Below, one piece after another: positions 1 through 8,936 of a DNA stretch of 64,000 nucleotides. The stretch's first letter is position 1, and each line of letters starts with the position of its first letter. A program made the position numbers and the translations under genes. Below the pieces are notes generated by a model. The model was not told the DNA's origin. It saw only the letters and a program-made list of their open reading frames with translations, and made no database searches. Origin of the DNA: Candidatus Amarolinea dominans (GTDB taxonomy: Bacteria; Chloroflexota; Anaerolineae; SSC4; Amarolineaceae); NCBI GenBank assembly GCA_016719785.1, contig JADJYJ010000029.1, positions 92,842-156,841 on the forward strand, read 5' to 3'.

Positions 1-344
1 CTGGAGTGGGGACAGCCACCCTGATTCCGACGCCAACCATCACACCGACGGCCGTGCCCTTTACGCCAACCAAACGTCCTCCCGCCTTCACGCCGACACC
101 GACCAACACGTCGCCGCCGGAATCAACTGATACGCCGACGACTACTCCGCCGCGAGACCCAACCAACACGCCGGTACCGCCGACCAATACACCGGTGCCA
201 CCGACCGCTACGCCACGACCGCCGACCGCTACGCCACGACCGCCGACCAACACGCCGGTGCCGCCGACCGCTACGCCGCGACCACCGACTGATACGCCAG
301 AGCCGCCGACCGACACGCCGGCGCCGTCGGTCACACCGCGCTGA
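1..344 (+). CDS. C-terminal end of a Thr/Pro-rich surface protein (partial)
   Basis: This frame is open from the first base to the TGA at 342-344, so the window holds only the end of a larger gene. The roughly 113 visible residues are almost entirely Thr-Pro units (TPTPT, NTPVPPT, ATPRPPT), with no folded domain. Such linkers usually tether or space extracytoplasmic domains in Chloroflexota surface proteins, and the next gene has a similar one. The function of the missing part cannot be told. A GTG inside the frame at position 6 is not a convincing start because no ribosome binding site can be seen. Confidence 0.6.
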   Translation, partial: GVGTATLIPTPTITPTAVPFTPTKRPPAFTPTPTNTSPPESTDTPTTTPPRDPTNTPVPPTNTPVPPTATPRPPTATPRPPTNTPVPPTATPRPPTDTPEPPTDTPAPSVTPR

Positions 345-398
345 GACCAGCGGATAAGCGGGTTTATTCACTGATCGGTCAACGGATAAGGAGGAGAT

Positions 399-2393
399 AT
401 GCGAGGTCAAACCAGCAGAAAGCAGGTACTCACGGCACTGGCCGTCGTGCTCTGTTGCACGGCAGGCTTGATCGTTGTTGCAATCTCTCCGGGGCAGAAC
501 CTTGTGCAGGCTAATTCGGTTGTCATGAGTGATCAGGGACGCTCTTTGGACACCTCTGTGACTGTGACGGGAACATCAGTCTTCTTGCCCATCGTTGTTG
601 GATACGAGCAGCGTTGGGTCGCAGCAGGATTGAGCGACATCAGTGTGCGCACGTTGGCATCATGGGGCGGTGCTTCTTTTGCCGGTGGGCAACACACCAA
701 TGGAACTGGAAGTGGCGTGTATCGTAACTCAAGTTGTGATCCATCCTGGTCTTCGTTTGGCTTGAACACCCAACTCGTCTTTGCACTCGCGCGTGGGATC
801 AATGGTTTTGTGTATGCAGGCACGTATGGTAGTGGCATCTATCGTAGCACAAACAATGGCACAACCTGGCAACCCGTAAATAGCGGTTTGCAGGATCAAC
901 GGTTTTACGGCTTGTCTACGCACCCCTCCAACGCGGCTATTGTGCTGGCCGCCGGCTATGAGCATGGAGTGTATCGCACCACGAATCACGGCGCCAGCTG
1001 GCAGCGCAGTCAACCGACGGATATTGATTTTATCAATGCAGTTGCGTTCAATATGGCTGATGGTAACATCGCATATGCGGGCACAGACGATCGCGGGCTT
1101 TATCGCTCTACCAATGGCGGCGCGTTGTTCCAGGCCAATAACACGGGGCTGACCAATCACCGAGTGTGGACAATTGTCAACGCATCTCGATCACCGCAAC
1201 TGGTGTACGTTGGCACAAGTAGCGGCGTCTTCCGCTCGACCGATCGGGGAGTCAATTGGCAGGCCGCGGGGTTGAATGGGAAGGAAGTGCGTGCCATTGC
1301 AGTGGACTCACTTGACGCCGGGCATGTGTTTGCGGGCACGAAAGCTAATGGCATGTTTGAGACCACCGATGCTGGCAGCAACTGGTACGATATTAGTCTT
1401 GGTCTGCCTGCCAACCTTCCTGTGTATGCGTTGAGACTCGATATGACGACTTGCTTCGACCTACTCGCAGGAACCGGTCAAGGTGTATACCAGCGCCGTT
1501 TGACTCAGCCAACTCCTACACCCACGGCCACCCGCACACCTACCTGGACGCCTACCCGCACTCCGACGGCCACCCCGACTGCGACCGCAACCCGGACTGC
1601 GACCGCAACCCCGACGGCCACCCCGACTGCGACCGCAACCCCGACTGCGACCGCGACCCCGACCAATACCCCAACGCCGACCACCTCAGCCAGCGTTACG
1701 CTGACGCTCACTCCGACCGATACCCCGACGAACACGACGACACCGACCACTGCGCTGACGAACACGCCGACGCCAACCACGACGCCTACCGCGACCGCGA
1801 CCCCCAAGCCCGGCACCGCAACCTTGACCCCGACTCCCACGGCGACGTTTACCTCCACACCTTCCCGTACTCCGACGCCAACCATACCGCCCAACACGCA
1901 TGTTTTTGTCGGTCAGGTGCGCCAGGCAAACGAGGAGCCGGTCCCCGCGTTTTCCTACGTTCAGTTGTCAGGGTCGTTACTACCGAGCGTTCGCGGAGTC
2001 TATATTGACAGTGCAACCACCGATAACAACGGCTATTTCAGACTGGACACGACTCTCGTATTCGACTACTACCACCTTTATCTTGCACCGCTCGATCCAT
2101 CTCATTATGAGTTTGTTGAGGCGCGACCAGGCGTTGGCGGGGAACTTGTCAACGCGCGCTGGATTCGCTATGCCAGTCCAGGTTTTGGCATGCACGATGG
2201 CAACGAATTTGTCGTCACGGTAACTTCCAGGCGTTTGCCGCGCTGGCCGCTGCCAACCGTACCCCTTCCCCCCCTGCCAACCGTACCCCTTCCCCCCCTG
2301 CCTACTGTCGTGCTGCCCCTCCCCACCGTCGCCATTCCGACGCCGTTCTGGCCGCGCCTCCCCCGCTGGCTGAGCACAGGGCGCGAGCGCTGA
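399..2393 (+). CDS. Secreted BNR/Ycf48-like beta-propeller protein with Thr/Pro linker
   Basis: A protein of 664 residues. A strong Shine-Dalgarno (AAGGAGGAG at about 390) decides the ATG. Residues 1-40 form a signal peptide (basic start, then LTALAVVLCCTAGLIVVAI). Residues about 90-370 repeat the pattern GxYRSTNxGxxWQ every 45 or so residues, as in BNR/sortilin-type propellers. About 100 residues of Thr/Pro linker follow, then a domain near 500-600 resembling carboxypeptidase-regulatory or SpaA-like folds (VFVGQVRQANEEPVPAF, TTDNNGYFRLD). The tail repeats PLPTVPLPPLPTV. It is likely exported and surface-associated. The ligand is unknown, and no catalytic motif was seen. Confidence 0.75.
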   Translation: MRGQTSRKQVLTALAVVLCCTAGLIVVAISPGQNLVQANSVVMSDQGRSLDTSVTVTGTSVFLPIVVGYEQRWVAAGLSDISVRTLASWGGASFAGGQHTNGTGSGVYRNSSCDPSWSSFGLNTQLVFALARGINGFVYAGTYGSGIYRSTNNGTTWQPVNSGLQDQRFYGLSTHPSNAAIVLAAGYEHGVYRTTNHGASWQRSQPTDIDFINAVAFNMADGNIAYAGTDDRGLYRSTNGGALFQANNTGLTNHRVWTIVNASRSPQLVYVGTSSGVFRSTDRGVNWQAAGLNGKEVRAIAVDSLDAGHVFAGTKANGMFETTDAGSNWYDISLGLPANLPVYALRLDMTTCFDLLAGTGQGVYQRRLTQPTPTPTATRTPTWTPTRTPTATPTATATRTATATPTATPTATATPTATATPTNTPTPTTSASVTLTLTPTDTPTNTTTPTTALTNTPTPTTTPTATATPKPGTATLTPTPTATFTSTPSRTPTPTIPPNTHVFVGQVRQANEEPVPAFSYVQLSGSLLPSVRGVYIDSATTDNNGYFRLDTTLVFDYYHLYLAPLDPSHYEFVEARPGVGGELVNARWIRYASPGFGMHDGNEFVVTVTSRRLPRWPLPTVPLPPLPTVPLPPLPTVVLPLPTVAIPTPFWPRLPRWLSTGRER

Positions 2394-2417
2394 CATCAGC
2401 CATCGCAGGGAGCAACC

Positions 2418-3993
2418 ATGCGTTTCTTCAACACGGCCGGCCCGGTCAATTGCCAGGATCATTACTGCTTGCCCCCCTTGCAGCGTTTTGACCTGGATAC
2501 CGTCATGAGCCTGATCGGGCAAAAGAAATACTTCCTGCTGCATGCGCCGCGCCAGACCGGCAAGACGAGCTGTCTCCTGGCCCTGATGACCCATCTCAAC
2601 CAGGGCGGCATCTATCGCGCCCTCTACGCCAATATCGAAGCCGCGCAGGCCGTGCGCGAAGATGTGACGGCCGGAATCGCAGCCGTTGTGCAGGCCATTG
2701 CCGAACGCGCCAGAATGATGTTGGGAGAAACCGAGACCAACGGCCTGGCGCTGGAAGTGCTGGCGCAGCAGGGCGCGGCCACGGCTCTGCAGACCTTCCT
2801 TTCACGCTGGTGCGAGCAATCTCCGCAGCCGCGCGTGCTCTTGCTCGATGAAGTGGATGCCCTGATAGGAGACACCCTGATCTCTCTCTTACGCCAACTG
2901 CGCGGCGGCTATGATACCCGACCCGCACACTTCCCGCACAGCATCGTTCTATGCGGCGTGCGTGACTTGCAGGACTATCGCATCCATTCGGCCCGCGAGA
3001 AAACAGTGATTACCGGCGGCAGCGCGTTCAACATCAAGGCCGAGTCCTTGCGCCTGGGCAACTTCGCGCCAGGAGGTCGAAACCCTGCTCGCTCAGCACA
3101 CGCAGGAGACGGGCCAGCTTTTCACCGCGCCGCGCGAGCTTGTCTGGGACTTGACCAGCGGCCAGCCCTGGCTGGTCAACGCCCTGGCCTATGAAGTCAC
3201 CTTCAAGATGCCGGAAGGCCGCGTGCGCACCGCGGCCATCACGGCCGAGATGATCGAGCAGGCCAAAGAGCAAATCATCGAACGCCGCGACACCCACATT
3301 GACCAGCTGCAGCACAAACTGGCGGAGCCTCGGGTGCGCCGGGTCATCGAACCGCTCCTGGCCGGAGAACAGGCGGCGACCCATCTGCCCACGGACGATG
3401 TCAACTACGTGTACGATCTTGGCCTGATCCGTCGCGACGCAGGCCAGATTGCAGTGGCTAATCGCATTTACCAGGAGGTCATTCCGCGTGAACTAACCTT
3501 CAGCACCCAACTGATGATTGATGCTCAGCCTGCCTGGTATGTCCTTCCCGATGGCCGGCTCGATCTCAGCAAACTGCTTGCGGCTTTTCAACAGTTCTTC
3601 CGCGAACAGTCGGAGGCCTGGCTGGAGCAGTTCGAGTACCAGGAAGTTGGCCCGCAGCTCTTGATGCAGGCGTTCTTACAGCGTATCGTCAACGGCGGCG
3701 GCCGTGTGGAGCGCGAGTATGGCCTGGGACGCCGGCGCATTGATCTGCTGGTGATCTGGCCTCATCCGGGCGGCGTACAGCGCAGCGTGATCGAACTGAA
3801 GCTGCTGCGCCAGTCGCCTGGCCAAACCCTGACCAACGGCCTGGCGCAGACCTGGGCCTACGCCGATACGTGCGCCGCGGATGAGGCACACCTGGTGATC
3901 TTCGACCGCCGACCGGGGCGCAGTTGGGAAAAACGAATCTACCGCCGCGATGAGATCTATCAACAGCGGCTGATTACCGTGTGGGGAGTGTAG
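2418..3993 (+). pseudogene. AAA-ATPase/PD-(D/E)XK nuclease-like protein, one frameshift
   Basis: Two overlapping reading frames (2418-3194 and 3151-3993) join into one protein of about 525 residues if one base is added or two removed near 3072, where the frame should read FAP-EVETLLAQHTQETG. The N-terminal half has a Walker A (APRQTGKT, residues 43-50) and a Walker B (VLLLDEVDAL, about 140). The C-terminal half has the PD-(D/E)XK signature: Asp in RRIDLLV, then ExK in IELKLL. This is the layout of the AAA-ATPase-like family fused to a PDDEXK nuclease-like domain, common near mobile or defence DNA. The break may be a sequencing error, because both halves are otherwise intact. Confidence 0.75.
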
Positions 3994-4003
3994 TCCCGTT
4001 GCC

Positions 4004-5638
4004 ATGAACACCGAAACCGGTTTCTTGCTCGACAACAAATATGCGGTCCAGGCCGAACTGGGACGTGGCGGCATGGGCATCGTTTATCGCGGCTTCGACA
4101 CGGTTCTGCGTCGGCCCGTGGCCATCAAAGCGCTGGCCCCCCACTTGAGCCAGGACCCGGAAGCCGTGGAGCGTTTTCGTCAGGAAGCGGTAGCCGCGGC
4201 CAATTTGCAGCATACGAACATCGTCACCATCCATGCCGTCGGCGAAGACAATGGCTGGCACTACATCGTCATGCAACTGCTGGAAGGCCAGCCCCTGGAC
4301 AAATGGCTGGCGGGGCGCGGGCCGCTGTCGCTCGTCCAGGTGCAGCACATCTTGCACCAACTTGCCGCCGCGCTCGATTATGCCCACAAGCGCCAGGTGG
4401 TCCACCGCGACGTCAAACCGGCCAACGTCATGCTGGCCGCCAACGGCCATGCCACCTTGATGGACTTTGGCCTGGTGCGTGCGCTGCAGCGCGGCGACGA
4501 ATCGAGCGCCGGCGGCGATGCCCCGAGTACCGGCGGCGGCACGCCCAATTACATGGCCCCTGAACAGATCCTGGGCCAGCCGGTGGATGGCCGCGCCGAC
4601 ATCTACGCGCTTGGCGTGATCCTGTATGAAATGGTCACAGGCCAGGTACCGTTCGTGCGTGAAACCACCCTTGCCACCGCTTACGCCCATCTGACCGACT
4701 CACCGCGCCCGCCGCGCCAACTGCGCGCCGATCTGCCCGCACCGGCCGCCGCGGTCATGCTCAAGGCGTTGGCCAAGAAGCCGGACGATCGCTACGCCCA
4801 CGCCGGCGACCTGGCTGCCGCGTTTGCCCTGGCTCGCAAAGGCAAATGGCCGGCCGGCCTCAAGCCCACCCCCGCGCCACCGGCCAAGAAACGCACACCG
4901 ACGCCACCGCCAACCAAGAAACGCACACCGACGCCACCGCCGGCCAGGAAACCCACCCCTGCGCCGCAGCCCACGCGCTCGCCCCTGCCCTGGTTGGCGC
5001 TGCTGCTCGTCCTGCTCGTTGTGGTCATAGGCGGACTGGCCTGGATGACGGCACTCCAGTCAGAGCCAACGCCCACGCCGCTGCCCACAGTGGTCGCGGA
5101 TGGCGCGCCCGCTACCCTGGACACACCAACCCCGGCCACCAACACCGTCAAAACCGCGCCGGCTGCGATCGTCTCGCCCACCACACCACCCACCGCGCCC
5201 GCCGTGGCGACCAACACCCTGGCGCCAACACCAACCCCCTCCCCCACGCGGTCGGTTACGGCCACGCCGATCGCCGTTTCGCCAACACCCACGGCCCCCC
5301 TCGCGCCGGCAACGCCCGTGCTCCTGGCGCCGATCGAGGGCCTACAGGTATCCGGCGACACCACCTTCGTCTGGGCGTATACCGGCGATCTGGCAACCGA
5401 TTGGGCCTTCGAGGTGCATCTGTGGCAAGATGGCACGCACGACCATCTGACAGCCGCCGGAGCCGACACCCAGCGCGCCGGCGCTGGCCGCTGGCGGCAG
5501 ATCATCAGCGTGAGTCAAACAACAGCCGTGCGCGCCGGCGGCCCCGGCGCCTACTGGTGGACCGTCGCCGTCGTACAGCTCAACCCGTACAAACCCCTCG
5601 GAGAAGAAGCGCCCCCCCGCCGCCTAACCGTAAAATAA
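4004..5638 (+). CDS. Transmembrane serine/threonine protein kinase (PknB-like)
   Basis: A protein of 544 residues. The Hanks kinase domain fills residues 10-285: glycine loop GRGGMG (20-25), VAIK lysine (42), HRDVKPAN (134-141), DFG (154-156) and APE. A Lys/Pro/Thr juxtamembrane stretch of repeated KKRTPTPPP precedes one membrane helix (about 327-347), then a Thr/Pro linker and a C-terminal extracytoplasmic domain of about 105 residues (starting PVLLAPIEGLQVSG, with YWWTVAVVQLNPYK). That same domain ends the next two intact genes, so the kinase, the PP2C phosphatase and the lipoprotein probably sense one signal. All catalytic residues are present, so it should be active. Confidence 0.92.
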   Translation: MNTETGFLLDNKYAVQAELGRGGMGIVYRGFDTVLRRPVAIKALAPHLSQDPEAVERFRQEAVAAANLQHTNIVTIHAVGEDNGWHYIVMQLLEGQPLDKWLAGRGPLSLVQVQHILHQLAAALDYAHKRQVVHRDVKPANVMLAANGHATLMDFGLVRALQRGDESSAGGDAPSTGGGTPNYMAPEQILGQPVDGRADIYALGVILYEMVTGQVPFVRETTLATAYAHLTDSPRPPRQLRADLPAPAAAVMLKALAKKPDDRYAHAGDLAAAFALARKGKWPAGLKPTPAPPAKKRTPTPPPTKKRTPTPPPARKPTPAPQPTRSPLPWLALLLVLLVVVIGGLAWMTALQSEPTPTPLPTVVADGAPATLDTPTPATNTVKTAPAAIVSPTTPPTAPAVATNTLAPTPTPSPTRSVTATPIAVSPTPTAPLAPATPVLLAPIEGLQVSGDTTFVWAYTGDLATDWAFEVHLWQDGTHDHLTAAGADTQRAGAGRWRQIISVSQTTAVRAGGPGAYWWTVAVVQLNPYKPLGEEAPPRRLTVK

Positions 5639-5655
5639 ACTCGATCTCCGATCCC

Positions 5656-5718
5656 TATTCAGCATTCAGCATTCAGCATTCATCATTCATCGTTCATCAT
5701 TCATCGTTCAGCATTCAC
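5656..5718 (+). repeat. Heptamer tandem repeat (CATTCAG/CATTCAT) between kinase and PP2C genes
   Basis: About nine tandem copies of a 7-bp unit (CATTCAG, CATTCAT or CGTTCAT) occupy most of the gap between the kinase stop and the phosphatase Shine-Dalgarno (GGGAGG at 5723). It is markedly more AT-rich than the surroundings. Heptamer arrays like this change length by slippage. Whether that alters expression of the phosphatase is unknown. Confidence 0.75.
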
Positions 5719-5733
5719 TTTCGGGAGGTTTCC

Positions 5734-7425
5734 ATGGCAGAACGACCTTCATCGCAGCAAAATCAACGTGTGGCGCCGGCCGCGGCTGGCCTGACTCTGC
5801 GCGCAGTCTGGCTGAGCGATGTCGGCCGCGCGCGCGATCATCAGGAGGACAGCGGTGGCGTCTTCGAGCCGAGCGACGCGGCCGTTCTTCAATACAAGGG
5901 TCGCCTCTACGTGGTGGCCGATGGCATGGGCGGGCACAACGCCGGCGAGATTGCCAGCCAGATGGCGGTGGCCGAGATTCAGCGCGCCTACTATGCCGAT
6001 CCCAGCGCGGACATCCCCACGGCGCTGACCAACGCGCTGCAATCTGCTCATCAGGCCATCGCCCAACATGCGCGCAGCACCGCCAGTCAGAGCGGCATGG
6101 GCACCACCGTCACCCTGGCCGTCGTGCGTGAGCGCGAGGTGCATGTGGCCAACGTGGGCGACAGCCGCACCTATCTCCTGCGCAGCGGCGTCCTGACCCA
6201 GGTCTCCCAGGATCATTCCATGGTGGCGGAGCAGGTGCGCGCCGGCGTTTTGACTGCTGAGCAGGCGCATAACCATCCCCAGCGTAACGTCATCACCCGT
6301 GCCCTGGGCAAGACCGCCACGGCCAAGCCGGATTTCTTTCACGGCGCGCTGCAACCCGGCGACACCTTGATCCTCTGCTCCGATGGCCTCAGCACGATGG
6401 TCACTGACAGCGAAATCCAGGACATTGTCAGCAAATGGGCGCCCGCGGACGCGGCTCGCCGCCTGGTGGACCTGGCCAACGAACATGGCGGCCTGGACAA
6501 CATCAGCGTCATCATCGTGCGCGCCGAGGCGGCAGGCGGGAGCCGTGCGGCCATGCCGGCCGTGGCGCGTGCCGACGCGGCCGGCGGCAGTCGTCAGGCC
6601 ATGCCCGCGGTGGCGCGCGCCGCGGCTGAGCCGCCCAGGTCAGCCGCCGAACGCCGTTTCCCGCTGTGGTTGATGGCCGCGGCCGCGGTCATCGCCCTCC
6701 TGGCGCTGACCGGCGTCATCCTCCTGCTGCAGAGCACGCGCGGGGAAGTCAAAGCAACGTCCCCGGCCCCAACTCTGCACGCCGTCGCCAGCCAACCGGT
6801 CGGCGCCACCGCCACCCTGGCGTCCACCCTGCCGCCTGCACCAACCGCGCCGGCGGGCGATGGCGCCCAATCCGCCGCGACCGCGACACTGGCCCCCATC
6901 GCCACACCCGACCCATCGCCGATAGCCAGCCAGACTGCCGGAGCCCCCAAGCAGCCGGCCGGCTCCTTTCCGCCGATTGTCTTATTGGCGCCTGTTGGCA
7001 ACATCACCATCGAGGGAGACGCCGAGCGGACTTTTACCTGGGACTGGAGCGGTAGACTGCAAGCCGACCAGGGTTTCCAGGTATTGCTCTGGAAAGATCA
7101 GACTCAACCAGAAACGGCTGCCGAACCGGTCACGACGAAAACCGGCAGCAGTTGGCAACAGACCATTCGCCTCAGCCAGGCGCCCGCCGTCAAGAAAGGC
7201 GGGGATGGCGCCTATTTCTGGACCGTCGCGCTCATCGAACTAACGCCCTACAAGCAGCTTGGCGCGACGCCTGCGCCGCGTCCCTTGACCTATCGCAGCC
7301 AAAAGCCCGCGCCTCGGCCAACCGATACCCCCACACCCTTTGTTCGTCTTTCACCCGCGCCTACTATTGATCTGCGGCCAACGCCCACTCCCACACCATT
7401 TGGGGGTGGACAGCGCCGATTCTGA
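5734..7425 (+). CDS. Transmembrane PP2C-family Ser/Thr phosphatase
   Basis: A protein of 563 residues. GGGAGG about 8 bases upstream fixes the ATG. The PPM/PP2C domain fills residues about 20-270, with the metal-binding aspartates in SDVGRARDHQED, VADGMGGH, LILCSDGL and GGLDN, plus GMGTTVTLA and NVGDSRTYLLR. A Pro/Ala-rich stretch leads to a membrane helix (about 308-331), then a Thr/Pro linker and an extracytoplasmic domain homologous to the kinase C-terminus (FQVLLWKDQT, GAYFWTVALIELTPYK). It should reverse the phosphorylation made by the neighbouring kinase. A membrane-anchored PP2C with its own outside domain is less usual than a soluble one. Confidence 0.9.
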   Translation: MAERPSSQQNQRVAPAAAGLTLRAVWLSDVGRARDHQEDSGGVFEPSDAAVLQYKGRLYVVADGMGGHNAGEIASQMAVAEIQRAYYADPSADIPTALTNALQSAHQAIAQHARSTASQSGMGTTVTLAVVREREVHVANVGDSRTYLLRSGVLTQVSQDHSMVAEQVRAGVLTAEQAHNHPQRNVITRALGKTATAKPDFFHGALQPGDTLILCSDGLSTMVTDSEIQDIVSKWAPADAARRLVDLANEHGGLDNISVIIVRAEAAGGSRAAMPAVARADAAGGSRQAMPAVARAAAEPPRSAAERRFPLWLMAAAAVIALLALTGVILLLQSTRGEVKATSPAPTLHAVASQPVGATATLASTLPPAPTAPAGDGAQSAATATLAPIATPDPSPIASQTAGAPKQPAGSFPPIVLLAPVGNITIEGDAERTFTWDWSGRLQADQGFQVLLWKDQTQPETAAEPVTTKTGSSWQQTIRLSQAPAVKKGGDGAYFWTVALIELTPYKQLGATPAPRPLTYRSQKPAPRPTDTPTPFVRLSPAPTIDLRPTPTPTPFGGGQRRF

Positions 7426-7485
7426 CTCGGACCGTAACCTTACATGAGCATTTTGTACCTTGCACCGGTTTGAAAGGATCACTTT

Positions 7486-7905
7486 GTGGATACGTTGGTT
7501 GGCGCTACGCTTGCTGGCAAATACGAAATCCTGGTAACTGCTCACCCTGCAGGCCGATTTGGACAGGATGAACAGGATGTACAGGATTCTTGCTCTGTGG
7601 TGTGCAAAACTATCGGCACGAGAGTGTAACTGCTCACCCTGCAGGCCGATTTGGACAGGATGAACAGGATGCACAGGATTCTTGCTCTGTGGTGTGCAAA
7701 ACTATCGGCACGAGAGTGTAACTGCTCACCCTGCAAGTTGATTTGACCAGGATGAACAGGATTCTTGCTCTGTGGCGTGCAAAACTACCGCCACGAGAGT
7801 TCGAATATCCTGTCAATCCTGTGAATCCTGTCTGAATTCCAGGCAGGCTGAGCAGTTACAAATCCAGGCTGAAATCGGCCGCGGCGGCATGGGCATTGTT
7901 TACCG
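7486..7905 (+). pseudogene. Remnant of a second Ser/Thr kinase gene, split by a repeat element
   Basis: The start is a GTG at 7486 after GAAAGGAT, reading VDTLVGATLAGKYEI. The frame is cut at 7533 by an inverted-repeat element and resumes at 7868, giving QAEIGRGGMGIVYR, the kinase glycine loop. Joined, it matches the start of the kinase at 4004 (NKYAVQAELGRGGMGIVYRG). After about 7905 the similarity stops, so the rest of the kinase domain is deleted. From 7906 to 8063 I see no gene. The remnant shows the cluster once held two kinases. Confidence 0.8.
7534..7859 (+). mobile_element. MITE-like element with 17-bp inverted ends, inserted in a kinase gene
   Basis: The left end GTAACTGCTCACCCTGC (7534-7550) and right end 7843-7859 are inverted repeats with one mismatch. 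The flanks are 7526-7533 AAATCCTG and 7860-7867 AAATCCAG, an 8-bp target duplication with one mismatch; removing the element restores the kinase frame. Inside are three direct units of 92 bp starting at 7535, 7627 and 7719, each containing ACAGGATGAACAGGAT. The third unit is diverged. There is no open frame for a transposase, so it is non-autonomous. Confidence 0.8.
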
Positions 7906-8063
7906 CAGCGGTGGTCCAGAACGCAAACTATTCGATTTGGGCGGGGGCTACAACGCGGGTGAGGGGGACTGGGTGCAAGAGAGAATTTCCTGGGGGCCAT
8001 GACGCTCACTGCCCAGCCCAGGGATTTTACATAATTTACTTCGGAAAGGTCGGACCAACAACC

Positions 8064-8936
8064 ATGAAGCTATTCTTGCGCAGCCGCCTCGGTTGCCTTT
8101 CAGTTTCGAGGCACAGCCCACGAAGGTGGGCTTCGCAGTCGTTGCGGCGACTTACAGTCGCCGGGCGTCACAGCCCACGAAGGTGGGCTTCGCAGTCGTT
8201 GCAGCGACTTGCAGTCGCCGGGCGGCCCTGTCTCGGCGTCCTCATCACCCTGGCCCTGCTGCTGACCGGCTGCCGCGCGCCCGCGGCGGCGCCAACGTCG
8301 GTCCCGCCCACGGCGCCGCCGACCGGCCCTTCGTCCACCCCCACCCTGCCCCCGATCGTGATCGGCACGGTCAACCCCACTGTGACCCTGGTCGCGCCGC
8401 GCTTGCCCACCTCGACCCTGGCCCCCACCCGCACGCCTACGCCGACCAGCGCGCCGGCCCGGGCGCCTGTCCTCGAAAGCCCGGCCAACGGCAGCCAGGC
8501 CAGCGGTCGCACCACCTTCCGCTGGTCATGGAACGGCCCCGCGCTGACCAGCAACCAGGGCTTCGAGGTGCGGGTCTGGAAGGATGGCCAGGCCGATCAT
8601 TTTGGCGCGGCCGAACCGGTGCGCACCACCAGCGTCACCGTGGATCTCAACCAGGCGGCCGGTGTGCGCCAGGGCGGCGCCGGCGTCTATCTGTGGACCG
8701 TGGCCGTGGTGCAGTTGAGTCCGTACAAGCGCATCGGCAAAGAGGCGTCCCCTCGCACCCTGACCATCGGCGGCGTTCCGCCCACCCCCTCGCGCAGCGC
8801 CGCGCCGTTGATTGGGCCGGACACGCTGCAGCGGTTCGCGGCCGCCGGCGGCATCCTCAGCGGCAGCCTGCTCCTGGCCTGGCTCTATTTGGGCGGCGGC
8901 CTCGAAGCCTGGCTGCGCCGCTGGCGCCGATGGTGA
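8064..8936 (+). CDS. Lipoprotein with the same extracytoplasmic domain as the kinase and phosphatase
   Basis: A protein of 290 residues from ATG 8064. The signal sequence runs to a lipobox (LLLTGC, Cys at about 70), but its N-region is unusually long because a 19-residue unit (RHSPRRWASQSL plus seven) occurs twice, encoded by a genomic repeat. A Thr/Pro linker follows, then the shared domain (FEVRVWKDG, YLWTVAVVQLSPYK), then a C-terminal hydrophobic segment near 265-285. The lipid anchor and the domain suggest it works with the kinase/phosphatase pair outside the membrane. Its stop overlaps the next gene's ATG by 7 bases. Confidence 0.75.
   Translation: MKLFLRSRLGCLSVSRHSPRRWASQSLRRLTVAGRHSPRRWASQSLQRLAVAGRPCLGVLITLALLLTGCRAPAAAPTSVPPTAPPTGPSSTPTLPPIVIGTVNPTVTLVAPRLPTSTLAPTRTPTPTSAPARAPVLESPANGSQASGRTTFRWSWNGPALTSNQGFEVRVWKDGQADHFGAAEPVRTTSVTVDLNQAAGVRQGGAGVYLWTVAVVQLSPYKRIGKEASPRTLTIGGVPPTPSRSAAPLIGPDTLQRFAAAGGILSGSLLLAWLYLGGGLEAWLRRWRRW
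8112..8225 (+). repeat. Two in-frame copies of a 57-bp interspersed repeat
   Basis: Units 8112-8168 and 8169-8225 are nearly identical (CACAGCCCACGAAGGTGGGC through CAGTCGCCGGGCG). The 57-bp period keeps the lipoprotein reading frame. Diverged single copies lie at about 41155-41230 and 51369-51424, next to or before other genes, so this is a genomic repeat family and not part of the original signal peptide. Confidence 0.8.

Noticed and set aside
1451..2008. Asp/His/Arg-rich open frame with repeated short units
   Set aside because: It is the shifted reading of the Thr/Pro linker in the gene at 399-2393.
5100..5450. Arg/Pro-rich open frame in the kinase 3' region
   Set aside because: It is a shadow of the Thr/Pro linker and extracytoplasmic domain of the kinase.
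7535..7810. Three near-identical 92-bp units that could suggest a CRISPR-like array
   Set aside because: The units repeat over their whole length with no unique spacers, lie within inverted-repeat ends and interrupt a kinase gene; no cas gene is nearby.
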